A DNA stretch of 5,027 bases from Chloroflexota bacterium. Lineage in GTDB: Bacteria > Chloroflexota > Dehalococcoidia > SM23-28-2 > RBG-16-64-32. This document shows positions 1 through 5,027 of the stretch, piece by piece. The stretch lies in NCBI GenBank assembly GCA_005882715.1, contig VBEI01000164.1, positions 1-5,027 of the forward strand, read 5' to 3'. The translations under genes were made by a program, and so were the position numbers. The first letter of the stretch is position 1. Each line of letters starts with the position of its first letter. Under the pieces are notes generated by a model, which saw nothing but the letters and a program-made list of their open reading frames with translations, ran no database searches and was not told the origin of the DNA.

Positions 1-993
1 CTCTTCTTCGATAATCGCCTCCACACGCTCCACCTCGTGCTGCCGTCCATTCATCCCACTGGCCGTCACCGCCTCGATGTCGTCGATGTCGAACAGGTGG
101 ACGCCTGCTATCTCGCCAACGGCTGGGTTGATGTCTCTAGGGACCGCGATGTCGATGAACAGGAGCCCGCGGCCGTTCCGACCGGCCATGGCCGGCTGAA
201 CATCGCGCGGCCCGACGATGAAGCCGTCCGCCGCGGTGCCGCTGATGACGATATCCGCCCCGGCTAGCGCACCCGAGAGGTCCGAGAGCGCCACCGCGCC
301 GGCCGCCCGGCCCATCTCCGCCGCGAGCTCCCGAGCGCGCTGAAGAGTCCGGTTCGCGACCACGATCTGCGCGCCGCCGGTCTCAGCGAGCGCCCGCGCC
401 GCAAGCTTTCCCATGCTTCCGGCGCTGATGACGAGGACAGTCTTCCCGGCCAGGTCCCCCAGCCTGTTTCGGGCCAAAGTGACCGCTGCCGACCCAACCG
501 AAACTGCGTGACGCCCGATGTGCGTCTCTGTCCTCGCTCGCTTGCCCGCGCTGATCGCGGAGTGGAATAGCCTGGAAAGCGTGCCGTTGAGTGTACCCGC
601 CTGCGTCGCCGCCGACATCGCCTCGCGCACCTGCCCGAGGATCTGCGATTCGCCGAGCACCATCGAGTCGATGCCCGCCGACACGCGGAACAGATGTCGC
701 GCGGCCTCCGCGTGCTGGTATGCGTAGAAGCGCGACGTATCGATCGCCGTGCCCTTCACGCCATTGAGCATGGAAATGAGCAGGGCTGTGTTCGAGGGGC
801 CACCGGTCAAGGTGGCGTAAATCTCCGTGCGGTTGCATGTTGAGAGTAGGACCGCGCCGCCTAGCGCCTCGCCGAGACGCGCGACCGCCGCGGCCATCTC
901 TTCGGACGAGAACGCCAGCTGTTCTCGCTCTTCCACCGGCGAGGTCTGGTGATTCAAGCCGACGACGCTAACGACCGTCTGCTCTGATTTCAT
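1..993 (-). CDS. hemA: Glutamyl-tRNA reductase HemA, 3' end cut by window edge
   Basis: HemA reduces glutamyl-tRNA(Glu) to glutamate-1-semialdehyde with NADPH, the committed step of the C5 tetrapyrrole pathway in the cytoplasm. I translated 331 codons in frame to base 1 with no stop. Visible motifs are the N-terminal GLNHQTSPVEERE (residues 12-24), the catalytic-cysteine motif STCNRTEIY with Cys53 (the family nucleophile, near position 50 in E. coli), LGESQILGQVREA (113-125), a Rossmann NADPH domain starting VLVISAGSMGKLAA (186-199), VVANRT (211-216), and a LFDIDD segment opening the spinal helix. The family is usually about 420 residues, so roughly 90 residues of the dimerisation domain lie outside the window. 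The ATG at 993 overlaps the upstream stop as ATGA, and GGTGAG at 1000-1005, 6 nt upstream, is a good ribosome site. The nucleotide loop reads SAGSMG where many homologues have GAGxMG. Identification is secure. Confidence 0.97.
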   Translation of the reverse strand, partial: MKSEQTVVSVVGLNHQTSPVEEREQLAFSSEEMAAAVARLGEALGGAVLLSTCNRTEIYATLTGGPSNTALLISMLNGVKGTAIDTSRFYAYQHAEAARHLFRVSAGIDSMVLGESQILGQVREAMSAATQAGTLNGTLSRLFHSAISAGKRARTETHIGRHAVSVGSAAVTLARNRLGDLAGKTVLVISAGSMGKLAARALAETGGAQIVVANRTLQRARELAAEMGRAAGAVALSDLSGALAGADIVISGTAADGFIVGPRDVQPAMAGRNGRGLLFIDIAVPRDINPAVGEIAGVHLFDIDDIEAVTASGMNGRQHEVERVEAIIEEE

Positions 994-1628
994 GTCGCAC
1001 TCACCGGCTCTGACAGCGATCGCAGCAGCCGCTCTTTCGCTTCCGCACGTTTGCCCTCAGCGAGAAGCCGGCGGAGGTCGTTGTCCAGCGCCTTGTTCCA
1101 GACCTCGGAGTCTACAAGCATCCCCTTCTCGCGAAGTTCGGCCCGCACTTCAGCGGCCAGCTCGAGCATCAGGGCGTAGTCCTCGGTGAGGAACGTCTCG
1201 ATCTCCTCGCGCATCTTGCGGGCCATCGCCGGGCTCGTCCCGCTCGTGGAAACGGCGACGATCAGGTTTCCTTGCTGAGCGATCCCGGGCATGATGAAGT
1301 CGCAGTACGGCGGATCGTCCACAGCGTTGACCCATACCCGCCGTTCCTTGCCCTCGGCAGCGACGGTGGCATTGACCGAGCGGTCGTCAGTGGCCACGAA
1401 CGCGAGTAAGTACCCCTCCAGGTCGCCCGGCTCGTAGTCCCGCTCGACATGCCGGAAGCGACCGCCCGCAGCGAGCGACGCCATCTCTTGATTCAGATCA
1501 GGACTGACGACGGTCAGCTCGGCACTGGCCTTCAGGAGTCCCACCACCTTCTGATGCGCGATATTCCCGCCGCCGATGACGATGACGGGCTTGCCGGCGA
1601 TGTCGAGGAAGACCGGGTAGTAGCGCAT
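990..1628 (-). CDS. Precorrin-2 dehydrogenase / sirohydrochlorin ferrochelatase-like (Met8p/CysG N-terminal family)
   Basis: Members of this family oxidise precorrin-2 to sirohydrochlorin with NAD+, and some also insert iron to make siroheme. The 212-residue protein begins MRYYPVFLDI, then has the NAD-binding glycine loop VIGGGNIAHQK (17-27), VVSPD (40-44), ATDD (79-82), VNAVDDPPYCDFIMP (100-114) and AVSTSGTSPAMARKMREEIE. Asp104 aligns with the catalytic Asp104 of CysG, and the Ser in TSPAMAR matches the conserved serine region. There is no C-terminal methyltransferase domain, so this is the stand-alone form. I prefer the ATG at 1628 because family proteins start at this point; a GTG at 1643 would add five residues (MRPGG) and lacks a Shine-Dalgarno. 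The GGGGGA run sits directly against the ATG, so the start is moderately certain. The stop overlaps the hemA start by 4 bases, implying translational coupling. Dehydrogenase-only versus bifunctional activity cannot be told from sequence. Confidence 0.92.
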   Translation of the reverse strand: MRYYPVFLDIAGKPVIVIGGGNIAHQKVVGLLKASAELTVVSPDLNQEMASLAAGGRFRHVERDYEPGDLEGYLLAFVATDDRSVNATVAAEGKERRVWVNAVDDPPYCDFIMPGIAQQGNLIVAVSTSGTSPAMARKMREEIETFLTEDYALMLELAAEVRAELREKGMLVDSEVWNKALDNDLRRLLAEGKRAEAKERLLRSLSEPVSAT

Positions 1629-1649
1629 TCCCCCAGGGCGCACGGACGG

Positions 1650-2129
1650 TTACCGTCTGGCGAGCGTCGCCATCGCCGCCTCGTCATAGGACTCGGCGAC
1701 CGAGAGCAGCTCCTGGTCCGCGAGGTTCGAGAGATGCTCCCACATTTCGAGAACTTCGTCGGCTGAAAGGTCGTTCTTCTGCGCCTCCTCCCGCGCCGCT
1801 TCATCCAACCGCTTGCGAAAGAACGTGAATCCCTCCAGCACGTCGCGCAGGCTTAGCCCATCGCGAAAGAGCAGCGCGCCGTAGTCGTGCAGAATATCCC
1901 GAGCCTCATCCAGCAATTCGGCCCGGCGCGAGCCTTTCGCCAGGTATTCCGAGACGAGCGACACGAGGCGGCGGCCGTAGTTGCGTGCCGAGTCCCTATC
2001 ATCCTCCGCGAGGCCGGAGTACCAGGTCTGGTTGCGGCCCCGCTGAAGCCGGCGCCGGATCCGCGAGAGGGCTACCTGACTAATAGATGTAAAGGGCTCT
2101 CGTGTGCTGGCCGCATGCCCGGCCATCAT
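1650..2129 (-). CDS. Open 3' part of the split regulator: helical putative sensory domain (159 aa)
   Basis: This is the longest stretch of the split regulator that could be translated separately, starting at one of two adjacent ATG codons (2129, 2126). It lacks the HTH and the wing, so it could not bind DNA by that route. It contains a helix-rich region with NYGRRLVSLVSEYL, DILHDYGALLFRDGLSLRDVLEGFTFFRKRL and a final LADQELLSVAESYDEAA. No convincing ribosome site precedes the ATG pair, so separate expression is doubtful. I list it because an automatic annotation would probably show only this piece; the whole locus is described in the pseudogene entry. Confidence 0.4.
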   Translation of the reverse strand: MMAGHAASTREPFTSISQVALSRIRRRLQRGRNQTWYSGLAEDDRDSARNYGRRLVSLVSEYLAKGSRRAELLDEARDILHDYGALLFRDGLSLRDVLEGFTFFRKRLDEAAREEAQKNDLSADEVLEMWEHLSNLADQELLSVAESYDEAAMATLARR

Positions 2130-2201
2130 CGCCCGCAGGTCGTCCTCCGAGAAGCGGCGATGGCCTCCCGGCGTCCGGAAGGAGCGGGTGTGCCCAGCGT
2201 C

Positions 2202-2271
2202 AGCCCACCGTCTCAGGGTGGACTCATTGACTCCGAGCCCACCGTCTCAGGGTGGACTCATTGACTCCGAG
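2202..2271. repeat. Perfect 34-bp tandem duplication inside the HTH coding sequence
   Basis: Bases 2202-2235 and 2236-2269 are identical, and two further bases (2270-2271) continue the period, giving 2.06 copies. Each copy encodes the HTH recognition-helix region (VNESTLRRWA on the minus strand). The unit is 33+1 bases long, so two copies shift the frame, while one copy (or four) keeps it. Each unit contains the small inverted repeat CCACC-7nt-GGTGG (2205-2221 in the first copy), which could favour polymerase slippage. Confidence 0.97.
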
Positions 2272-2360
2272 GAGTTTGCAGGCCTGTCCGAGCGTGATCC
2301 AGCGGGTGGACAGTGTTTCGGGGTCGTCACGAAAGCGGGTCATCGTGGTCATGGGGCGAA

Positions 2361-2364
2361 CCTC
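2361..2364 (-). promoter_or_regulatory. Ribosome binding site selecting the ATG at 2352
   Basis: GAGG (within GTGAGG) on the minus strand lies 8 nt before ATG 2352 and 17 nt before the in-frame ATG 2343, favouring the first as the regulator start. Confidence 0.6.
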
Positions 2365-2408
2365 ACTAAATTATGCAAAACGATAGGACGGGTGTAACTC
2401 TGACGTAG

Positions 2409-2438
2409 ATTTTAGGGGCGCATAGATTTGGCTGTCAA
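2409..2438 (-). promoter_or_regulatory. Sigma-70-type promoter of the regulator-dehydrogenase-hemA operon
   Basis: On the minus strand a perfect -35 TTGACA (2433-2438) and a -10 TAAAAT (2409-2414; 5 of 6 to TATAAT) are separated by 18 bp. The expected transcript start is near 2402, leaving a leader of about 50 nt before ATG 2352. It is the best promoter match in the window and sits exactly where an operon promoter is needed. The 18-bp spacer is slightly longer than the ideal 17; MerR-type activators often act on long spacers, but I see no clear dyad within this one. Confidence 0.75.
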
Positions 2439-2442
2439 CCGA

Positions 2443-2473
2443 GGAATTATTACAACTTTATACCGATTATTCC
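2443..2473. promoter_or_regulatory. AT-rich imperfect inverted repeat upstream of the operon -35, possible operator
   Basis: GGAATTAT (2443-2450) and ATTATTCC (2466-2473) form an imperfect 8-bp dyad (7 of 8 complementary) around a 15-bp spacer. It sits in an AT-rich patch just upstream of the -35 box, centred roughly 56 bp before the expected transcript start. That is a plausible activator position, but a short dyad in AT-rich DNA can occur by chance. Confidence 0.25.
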
Positions 2474-2536
2474 CCACGTTCTGCAGCCGTCGTGACATCC
2501 GCCAGGCACATTCTGCCGGACGACAATCTTTCGAAA

Positions 2537-3913
2537 TTACTTGGCTCCTTCAAGAGCTGCTTGTGTGTACGGGACGATCGTCTGGCGCATGTCCACGCGT
2601 GAATCCAGGTGAGCGCCGAGACCGCTGAGCAGGCCGACGACGCGGCCGATCAGCAGAAACTCGCGCGGGATGTCCGTTATCGGGTTGGCGCGGACGGCCT
2701 TCGCCATCCGTTGGTTGGCTTCGGCGACGATATCCGGGTCGGCGTAGGCCCGGCCCTCCTTGCCGTACTCCGTAAAGCTTCGTCCCAGCTCGAGGTACAC
2801 GGCCGTGTCCTGCGGTTTGCGCACCTTGACGCCGAGGTCTAGAAACCCCTGGATCATGTTCGGGATGTTCCAGGTGAGCATCGCGTTCACTAGCCGCGCG
2901 TAGCCGAGCCGGAACTTGTCGTCGAGCTGCCGGCAGAGGCCGAAATCGAGCATGATCAGCTTCGGCCCGGGTTGCACGAAGAGGTTTCCCGGGTGCGGGT
3001 CGGCGTGGAACATCCCATGGAGGTAGAGCTGCTCGCAGTAAGCGTCGATCACGAGCTGCGCGACCGCCTGCGGGTCGGTCCCCTGCCGGTGGAGACCCTC
3101 GAGGTCCGTGATCTTGACGCCCTCGAGATACTCCATCACGAGCACGCGCCGCGTGCTGTACTCCCAGACGATGCGCGGGACGATGATGTCGCCGCGCTGC
3201 GCGGGCGCCCAGCCGCGGCCGCCGCCGTCCTCGCCCAGCTCCGACCTCCGGCCATGAGCTCGATCCTCGAAGTTCCGGGCGATGATCTCGGCGTTGTGGC
3301 CCTCATTGATAAAGTCCAGCTCCAGCGGAACGTTGTGCGAGATCTCCTCGATCAGCGGGGTGAAGTCGAGGTTGCGCTCGAACCTGGCGAGGATTCGCAG
3401 CAGGAAGCGGATGTTGCGCAAGTCGTTGTCGACGATGCTCTGGATGCCCGGGTACTGCACCTTGACCGCGACTTCGCGGCCGTCGTGCAGGCGCGCGCGG
3501 TGCACCTGGGCTAGCGAAGCAGCGGCGATCGGCTGCTCGTCGAACTCGGCGAAGACCTCGCCCAGTGGGCGGCCTTCCATGAAGGGCTGCCGCTCGATCC
3601 GGCGCTTGATGACGGCGAACGGCCTCGGCGGTACGCGGTCCTGGAGCCGCGAGAGCACGGCGATATACTCGTCCGGGATCAGGTCTGGGCGCGAGCCGAC
3701 GATCTGGCCGAACTTGATGAGCAGCCCCTGCCGGCGTATCGCCAGGTCGTAGAGCCGCCGGGCCGAGTCGGTATGGTGGCGCGACCGGCGCTCGTCCGCG
3801 TCTTTGAGGCCGAGCCGCTTCTCGGCCACGGTGATCGCCTTGTAGCCGAGGTAGACGCGGGCGGCGAGCGCGGAGGTGGCGAAGAAGCGGGCGGCGCGGT
3901 CGCTCAGGCGCAT
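2537..3913 (-). CDS. ABC1/UbiB/AarF-family atypical kinase
   Basis: This 458-residue protein has the full ABC1 (UbiB/ADCK) signature. KFGQ (67-70) and SRPDLIP (74-80) match the family KxGQ motif. An alanine-rich loop AAASLAQVHRA (130-140) replaces the glycine-rich loop of normal kinases. VAVK ends at the nucleotide-binding Lys151, LELD at 197-200 gives the ExD motif, HADPHPGN (303-310) is the catalytic loop, and LDFG (322-325) is the metal-binding DFG. Family members act as ATPases or kinases linked to quinone or isoprenoid-lipid metabolism at membranes; no quinone gene is visible here, so the role is open. I see no strong C-terminal membrane pair. Residues 219-241 form a Gly/Arg-rich insertion between conserved segments. 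I prefer ATG 3913, although no good Shine-Dalgarno precedes it; a TTG at 3964 would start inside a heptamer repeat. The next gene begins 184 bp downstream with its own promoter. Confidence 0.93.
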   Translation of the reverse strand: MRLSDRAARFFATSALAARVYLGYKAITVAEKRLGLKDADERRSRHHTDSARRLYDLAIRRQGLLIKFGQIVGSRPDLIPDEYIAVLSRLQDRVPPRPFAVIKRRIERQPFMEGRPLGEVFAEFDEQPIAAASLAQVHRARLHDGREVAVKVQYPGIQSIVDNDLRNIRFLLRILARFERNLDFTPLIEEISHNVPLELDFINEGHNAEIIARNFEDRAHGRRSELGEDGGGRGWAPAQRGDIIVPRIVWEYSTRRVLVMEYLEGVKITDLEGLHRQGTDPQAVAQLVIDAYCEQLYLHGMFHADPHPGNLFVQPGPKLIMLDFGLCRQLDDKFRLGYARLVNAMLTWNIPNMIQGFLDLGVKVRKPQDTAVYLELGRSFTEYGKEGRAYADPDIVAEANQRMAKAVRANPITDIPREFLLIGRVVGLLSGLGAHLDSRVDMRQTIVPYTQAALEGAK

Positions 3914-3952
3914 GGCTGTACCAGTATGGAAGGAGCCGGGAGGGAGGAGCAA

Positions 3953-3987
3953 GGCAATCGGCAATCGGCCATCGGCAATCGGCAGTC
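3953..3987. repeat. Heptamer tandem repeat GGCAATC, five units
   Basis: Five consecutive 7-bp units occupy 35 bp: GGCAATC, GGCAATC, GGCCATC, GGCAATC, GGCAGTC. Three are identical and two have one change. The array lies about 40 bp upstream of the preferred kinase start. Copy-number slippage here would not touch the kinase frame if ATG 3913 is used. Confidence 0.9.
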
Positions 3988-4257
3988 CAGGTGCTTGATT
4001 GATGCGAGCTTAAGGCTTGATTGCTTTTCGAGAAAACGTCGCGTTTGCGGCTGCGGCGGTGTTGGGGAAGTCCAGAACTTCTCGATTGTTTTGGTCTTGA
4101 ATGAGTTTTGATTGAGGTGTTTCAACGCAGATCATCGCTGATTTTTCGCGCGCACATGGACGCAGACTCTAGTTCGGGGCATTTACGCACCTCCGTTTTC
4201 AGGGTAGTAGAAGCAGCTCGGAAGTCCAAGGGGGAAGTGGCACTGCTGCTTAGAGGT

Positions 4258-4289
4258 AGAGGTAAGAGGTGAGAAGTCAGAGGTAAGAG
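4258..4289. repeat. Purine-rich direct repeat AGAGGTAAGAG
   Basis: The 11-mer AGAGGTAAGAG is present at 4258-4268 and 4279-4289, a spacing of 21 bp, within a longer purine-rich tract that begins near 4252. It immediately precedes the inverted-repeat element at 4304. It is low-complexity sequence with no evident function. Confidence 0.7.
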
Positions 4290-4303
4290 TGGACAACTCA
4301 TAT

Positions 4304-4518
4304 CATCCTGAGCCTCCGCGCGGGGGAAATCGGGAGCCGTGCGACAGGGTTGACTTCGCAGTGCGAGCGGCGCGCGGTAATCGCGAAGGATCTCGGCGGC
4401 CACGATGGAGTACTCATAGCGAGTCGCCGAGATTCTTCGCGCTTGGAGCGGGCGGCCGGGATGGATGCGAGCCTGTTCGGTGGACACCGTATTCGGGGAA
4501 ATGGTGGGGCTCAGAATG
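4304..4518. repeat. Nested inverted-repeat element with CATCCTGAGC / GCTCAGAATG ends
   Basis: The outer ends CATCCTGAGC (4304-4313) and GCTCAGAATG (4509-4518) are complementary at 9 of 10 positions. Inside, GCGAAGGATCTCGGCGGC (4383-4400) and GTCGCCGAGATTCTTCGC (4423-4440) are complementary at 16 of 18, with one more pair at 4382/4441, around a 22-bp spacer containing the palindrome GAGTACTC. Sequences of this style (CATCCTGAGC, GAAGGATCT, GATTCTTCG, CTCAGAATGAC) recur as dispersed non-coding repeats in many environmental bacterial genomes. No transposase is present, so if mobile it would depend on enzymes encoded elsewhere. Confidence 0.75.
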
Positions 4519-4527
4519 ACATGAGGT

Positions 4528-4667
4528 AGAGGCCTGGAAGGCGCTCTGCTACAAAATGGGGACATGGCCCCGGGGGCGAGGCACCCATAAGGCGGGTCGC
4601 ACTGCTCCAAGGGATCGTTTATCGTCAGGCCAACAAGTTCCTGCGGTCGTGGGTGCCTCGCCCCTAC
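4528..4667. repeat. Copy A of a duplicated ~140-bp element with hairpin and terminal inverted repeats
   Basis: The element begins with a hairpin AGAG-GCCT / AGGC-g-CTCT (4528-4547), followed by a CTAC(A)nGGGGACAT stretch. Then comes a 98-bp block bounded by GGGGCGAGGCACCCA (4573-4587) and TGGGTGCCTCGCCCCTAC (4650-4667). The left repeat matches the complement of the right at 15 of 18 positions; the three mismatches are at its outer edge. The same arrangement recurs in direct orientation at 4859-4998. No coding capacity is evident. Confidence 0.8.
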
Positions 4668-4805
4668 GCGATATGCCGTGTTGTCGCCCAGCTCGGCCGG
4701 TCCTAAGGCGGGCACGCCCTCGAGACGCTGCCATCCAACAGCCCCACCCCTCCGGGCTCCTCGGGACGCGCGGGAAGGGGCGAGGCCTACGTCGGGGTCG
4801 GAAGC

Positions 4806-4828
4806 TTCGACAGGCTCAGCACGAACGG
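4806..4828. repeat. TTCGACAGG-type dispersed repeat
   Basis: This 23-bp sequence begins TTCGACAGGCTCAGCACGAA and ends CGG. Its outer TTCG/CGAA ends and inner GCT/AGC can fold as an imperfect hairpin. I recognise it as a very common dispersed intergenic repeat of many unrelated bacterial genomes. It lies between the two ~140-bp elements. Confidence 0.7.
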
Positions 4829-4858
4829 TGGGGTGAGGGCCGACGCAGGCCCACCCGT

Positions 4859-4998
4859 GGAGGCCTGAAGGCGCTCCGCTACAAACGGGGACATAGGCAC
4901 CGTAGGGGCGAGGCACCCATAAGGCGGATAGGCATTCTCCAAACATCTTCATTCTTTCGCCAACCAAGCTCCTGCAGTCATGGGTGCCTCGCCCCTAC
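4859..4998. repeat. Copy B of the duplicated ~140-bp element, with perfect 19-bp terminal inverted repeats
   Basis: It starts with the hairpin GGAG-GCCT / AGGC-g-CTCC (4859-4877). It continues with a 97-bp block whose ends, 4902-4920 (starting GTAGGGGCGAGG) and 4980-4998 (ending CTCGCCCCTAC), are perfect 19-bp inverted repeats. Compared with copy A, the left terminal region and the next bases to AAGGCGG are identical over 23 bp (4573-4595 and 4905-4927), and the right end is identical over 17 bp, while the middle has diverged. I see no target-site duplication and no transposase, so a MITE-like identity is possible but unproven. Confidence 0.85.
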
Positions 4999-5027
4999 AG
5001 CCCATCGATTTGACGTTCTCCGCCGCA

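Larger units (their letters stand above)
1650..2352 (-). pseudogene. Excisionase/MerR-like HTH regulator with C-terminal helical domain, frameshifted by a 34-bp duplication
   Basis: From the ATG at 2352 the frame reads MTTMTRFRDDPETLSTRW, then the HTH LGQACKLLGVNESTLRRWA, and stops at a TGA at 2224-2226 after 42 residues. The continuation (DAGHTRSFRT then PGGHRRFSEDDLRAMM) lies in another frame and runs to a TAA at 1650-1652. Omitting one copy of the 34-bp repeat at 2202-2271 joins the two into a 222-residue protein. Residues 20-66 then form a typical excisionase/BldC/MerR-type winged HTH, whose wing carries TPGGHRRF. Residues about 90-215 are all-helical and resemble RsbRD_N/PucR-type sensory domains (GLSLRDVLEGFTFFRKRL); this family call is by eye. 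The gene opens the operon with the dehydrogenase and hemA, has its own promoter, and GAGG at 2361-2364 sits 8 nt before ATG 2352. It may be a broken gene, a phase-variable gene or an assembly error. The ligand and targets are unknown. Confidence 0.85.
3914..5027. other. Gene-free, repeat-dense intergenic region
   Basis: No frame in these 1.1 kb shows recognisable protein motifs. The stretch up to 4250 holds the heptamer array, a 9-bp direct repeat GCTTGATTG (3993-4001 and 4015-4023) and a small palindrome TTTTCGAGAAAA (4025-4036), and otherwise nothing I can name. From 4250 rightward it is a chain of repeat elements listed separately. The 10-mer GGGGCGAGGC occurs at 4573-4582, 4777-4786 and 4905-4914, and as its complement at 4655-4664 and 4986-4995. 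I found no convincing promoter for the kinase here. The right edge (4999-5027) is too short to interpret. Confidence 0.75.

Noticed and set aside
1449..1766. 105-codon plus-strand open frame
   Set aside because: It lies opposite the dehydrogenase and the regulator 3' part and has no recognisable motif.
2489..2524. Stem-loop GTCGT...GGCA-loop-TGCC...ACGAC as a kinase terminator
   Set aside because: The stem is interrupted by large unpaired stretches, and no T-run follows on the minus strand.
2972..3514. 180-codon plus-strand open frame
   Set aside because: It is antisense to the well-supported ABC1 kinase and rich in Val, Asp and Leu, as expected of a high-GC shadow frame.
3911..3964. TTG start extending the kinase by 17 residues
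   Set aside because: The TTG lies inside the heptamer repeat and adds a sequence unlike the family N-terminus; ATG 3913 is preferred.
3953..3987. CRISPR-like array
   Set aside because: The 7-bp units abut without spacers and no cas gene is present.
3904..4125. 73-codon minus-strand open frame upstream of the kinase
   Set aside because: It translates the heptamer array (DCRLPMADCRLP) and is otherwise featureless.
4289..4519. 76-codon plus-strand open frame
   Set aside because: It coincides with the nested inverted-repeat element and has no motif or ribosome site.
4122..4967. 281-codon minus-strand open frame
   Set aside because: It runs straight through the inverted repeats, the TTCGACAGG repeat and both ~140-bp elements. 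The protein shows no family motifs, and its segments (such as TVRAEPVEAS and LLPLTSHLLPLPL) are typical translations of non-coding repeats.

Overview
The window is high-GC bacterial DNA, probably chromosomal. All recognisable genes lie on the minus strand, so transcription runs from right to left. From upstream to downstream they are: an ABC1/UbiB-type kinase (2537-3913); a small regulator with an excisionase/MerR-like helix-turn-helix (HTH), split by a frameshift (1650-2352); a Met8p/CysG-N-like precorrin-2 dehydrogenase (990-1628); and glutamyl-tRNA reductase HemA (1-993, running off the left edge). The bacterial C5 tetrapyrrole genes, the gene order and the style of the intergenic repeats suggest a Chloroflexota-like or similar environmental bacterium. 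That taxonomic guess is inference and has low certainty.

The regulator, dehydrogenase and hemA look like one operon. A near-consensus sigma-70 promoter (TTGACA, 18 bp, TAAAAT; 2409-2438) faces into the regulator. The regulator stop is followed almost at once by the dehydrogenase start. The dehydrogenase stop and the hemA start share an ATGA overlap. HemA commits glutamate to tetrapyrroles, and the dehydrogenase takes precorrin-2 toward sirohydrochlorin/siroheme (and possibly corrinoids). A DNA-binding protein as first gene suggests autoregulation of tetrapyrrole supply.

The most striking feature is a perfect 34-bp tandem duplication (2202-2271) inside the HTH-coding part of the regulator. 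34 is not a multiple of 3, so the HTH reading frame stops just after the recognition helix. Removing one copy on paper restores a continuous 222-residue protein with a textbook HTH. This is a recent inactivation, a reversible slippage switch, or an assembly error; the sequence alone cannot decide.

The right end (3914-5027, about 1.1 kb) holds no convincing gene. It is packed with repeats: a heptamer array, a purine-rich direct repeat, a nested inverted-repeat element with CATCCTGAGC/GCTCAGAATG ends, a TTCGACAGG-type dispersed repeat, and two copies of a roughly 140-bp element with a small hairpin and 18-19 bp terminal inverted repeats. The long minus-strand reading frame crossing these repeats is almost certainly not a gene.
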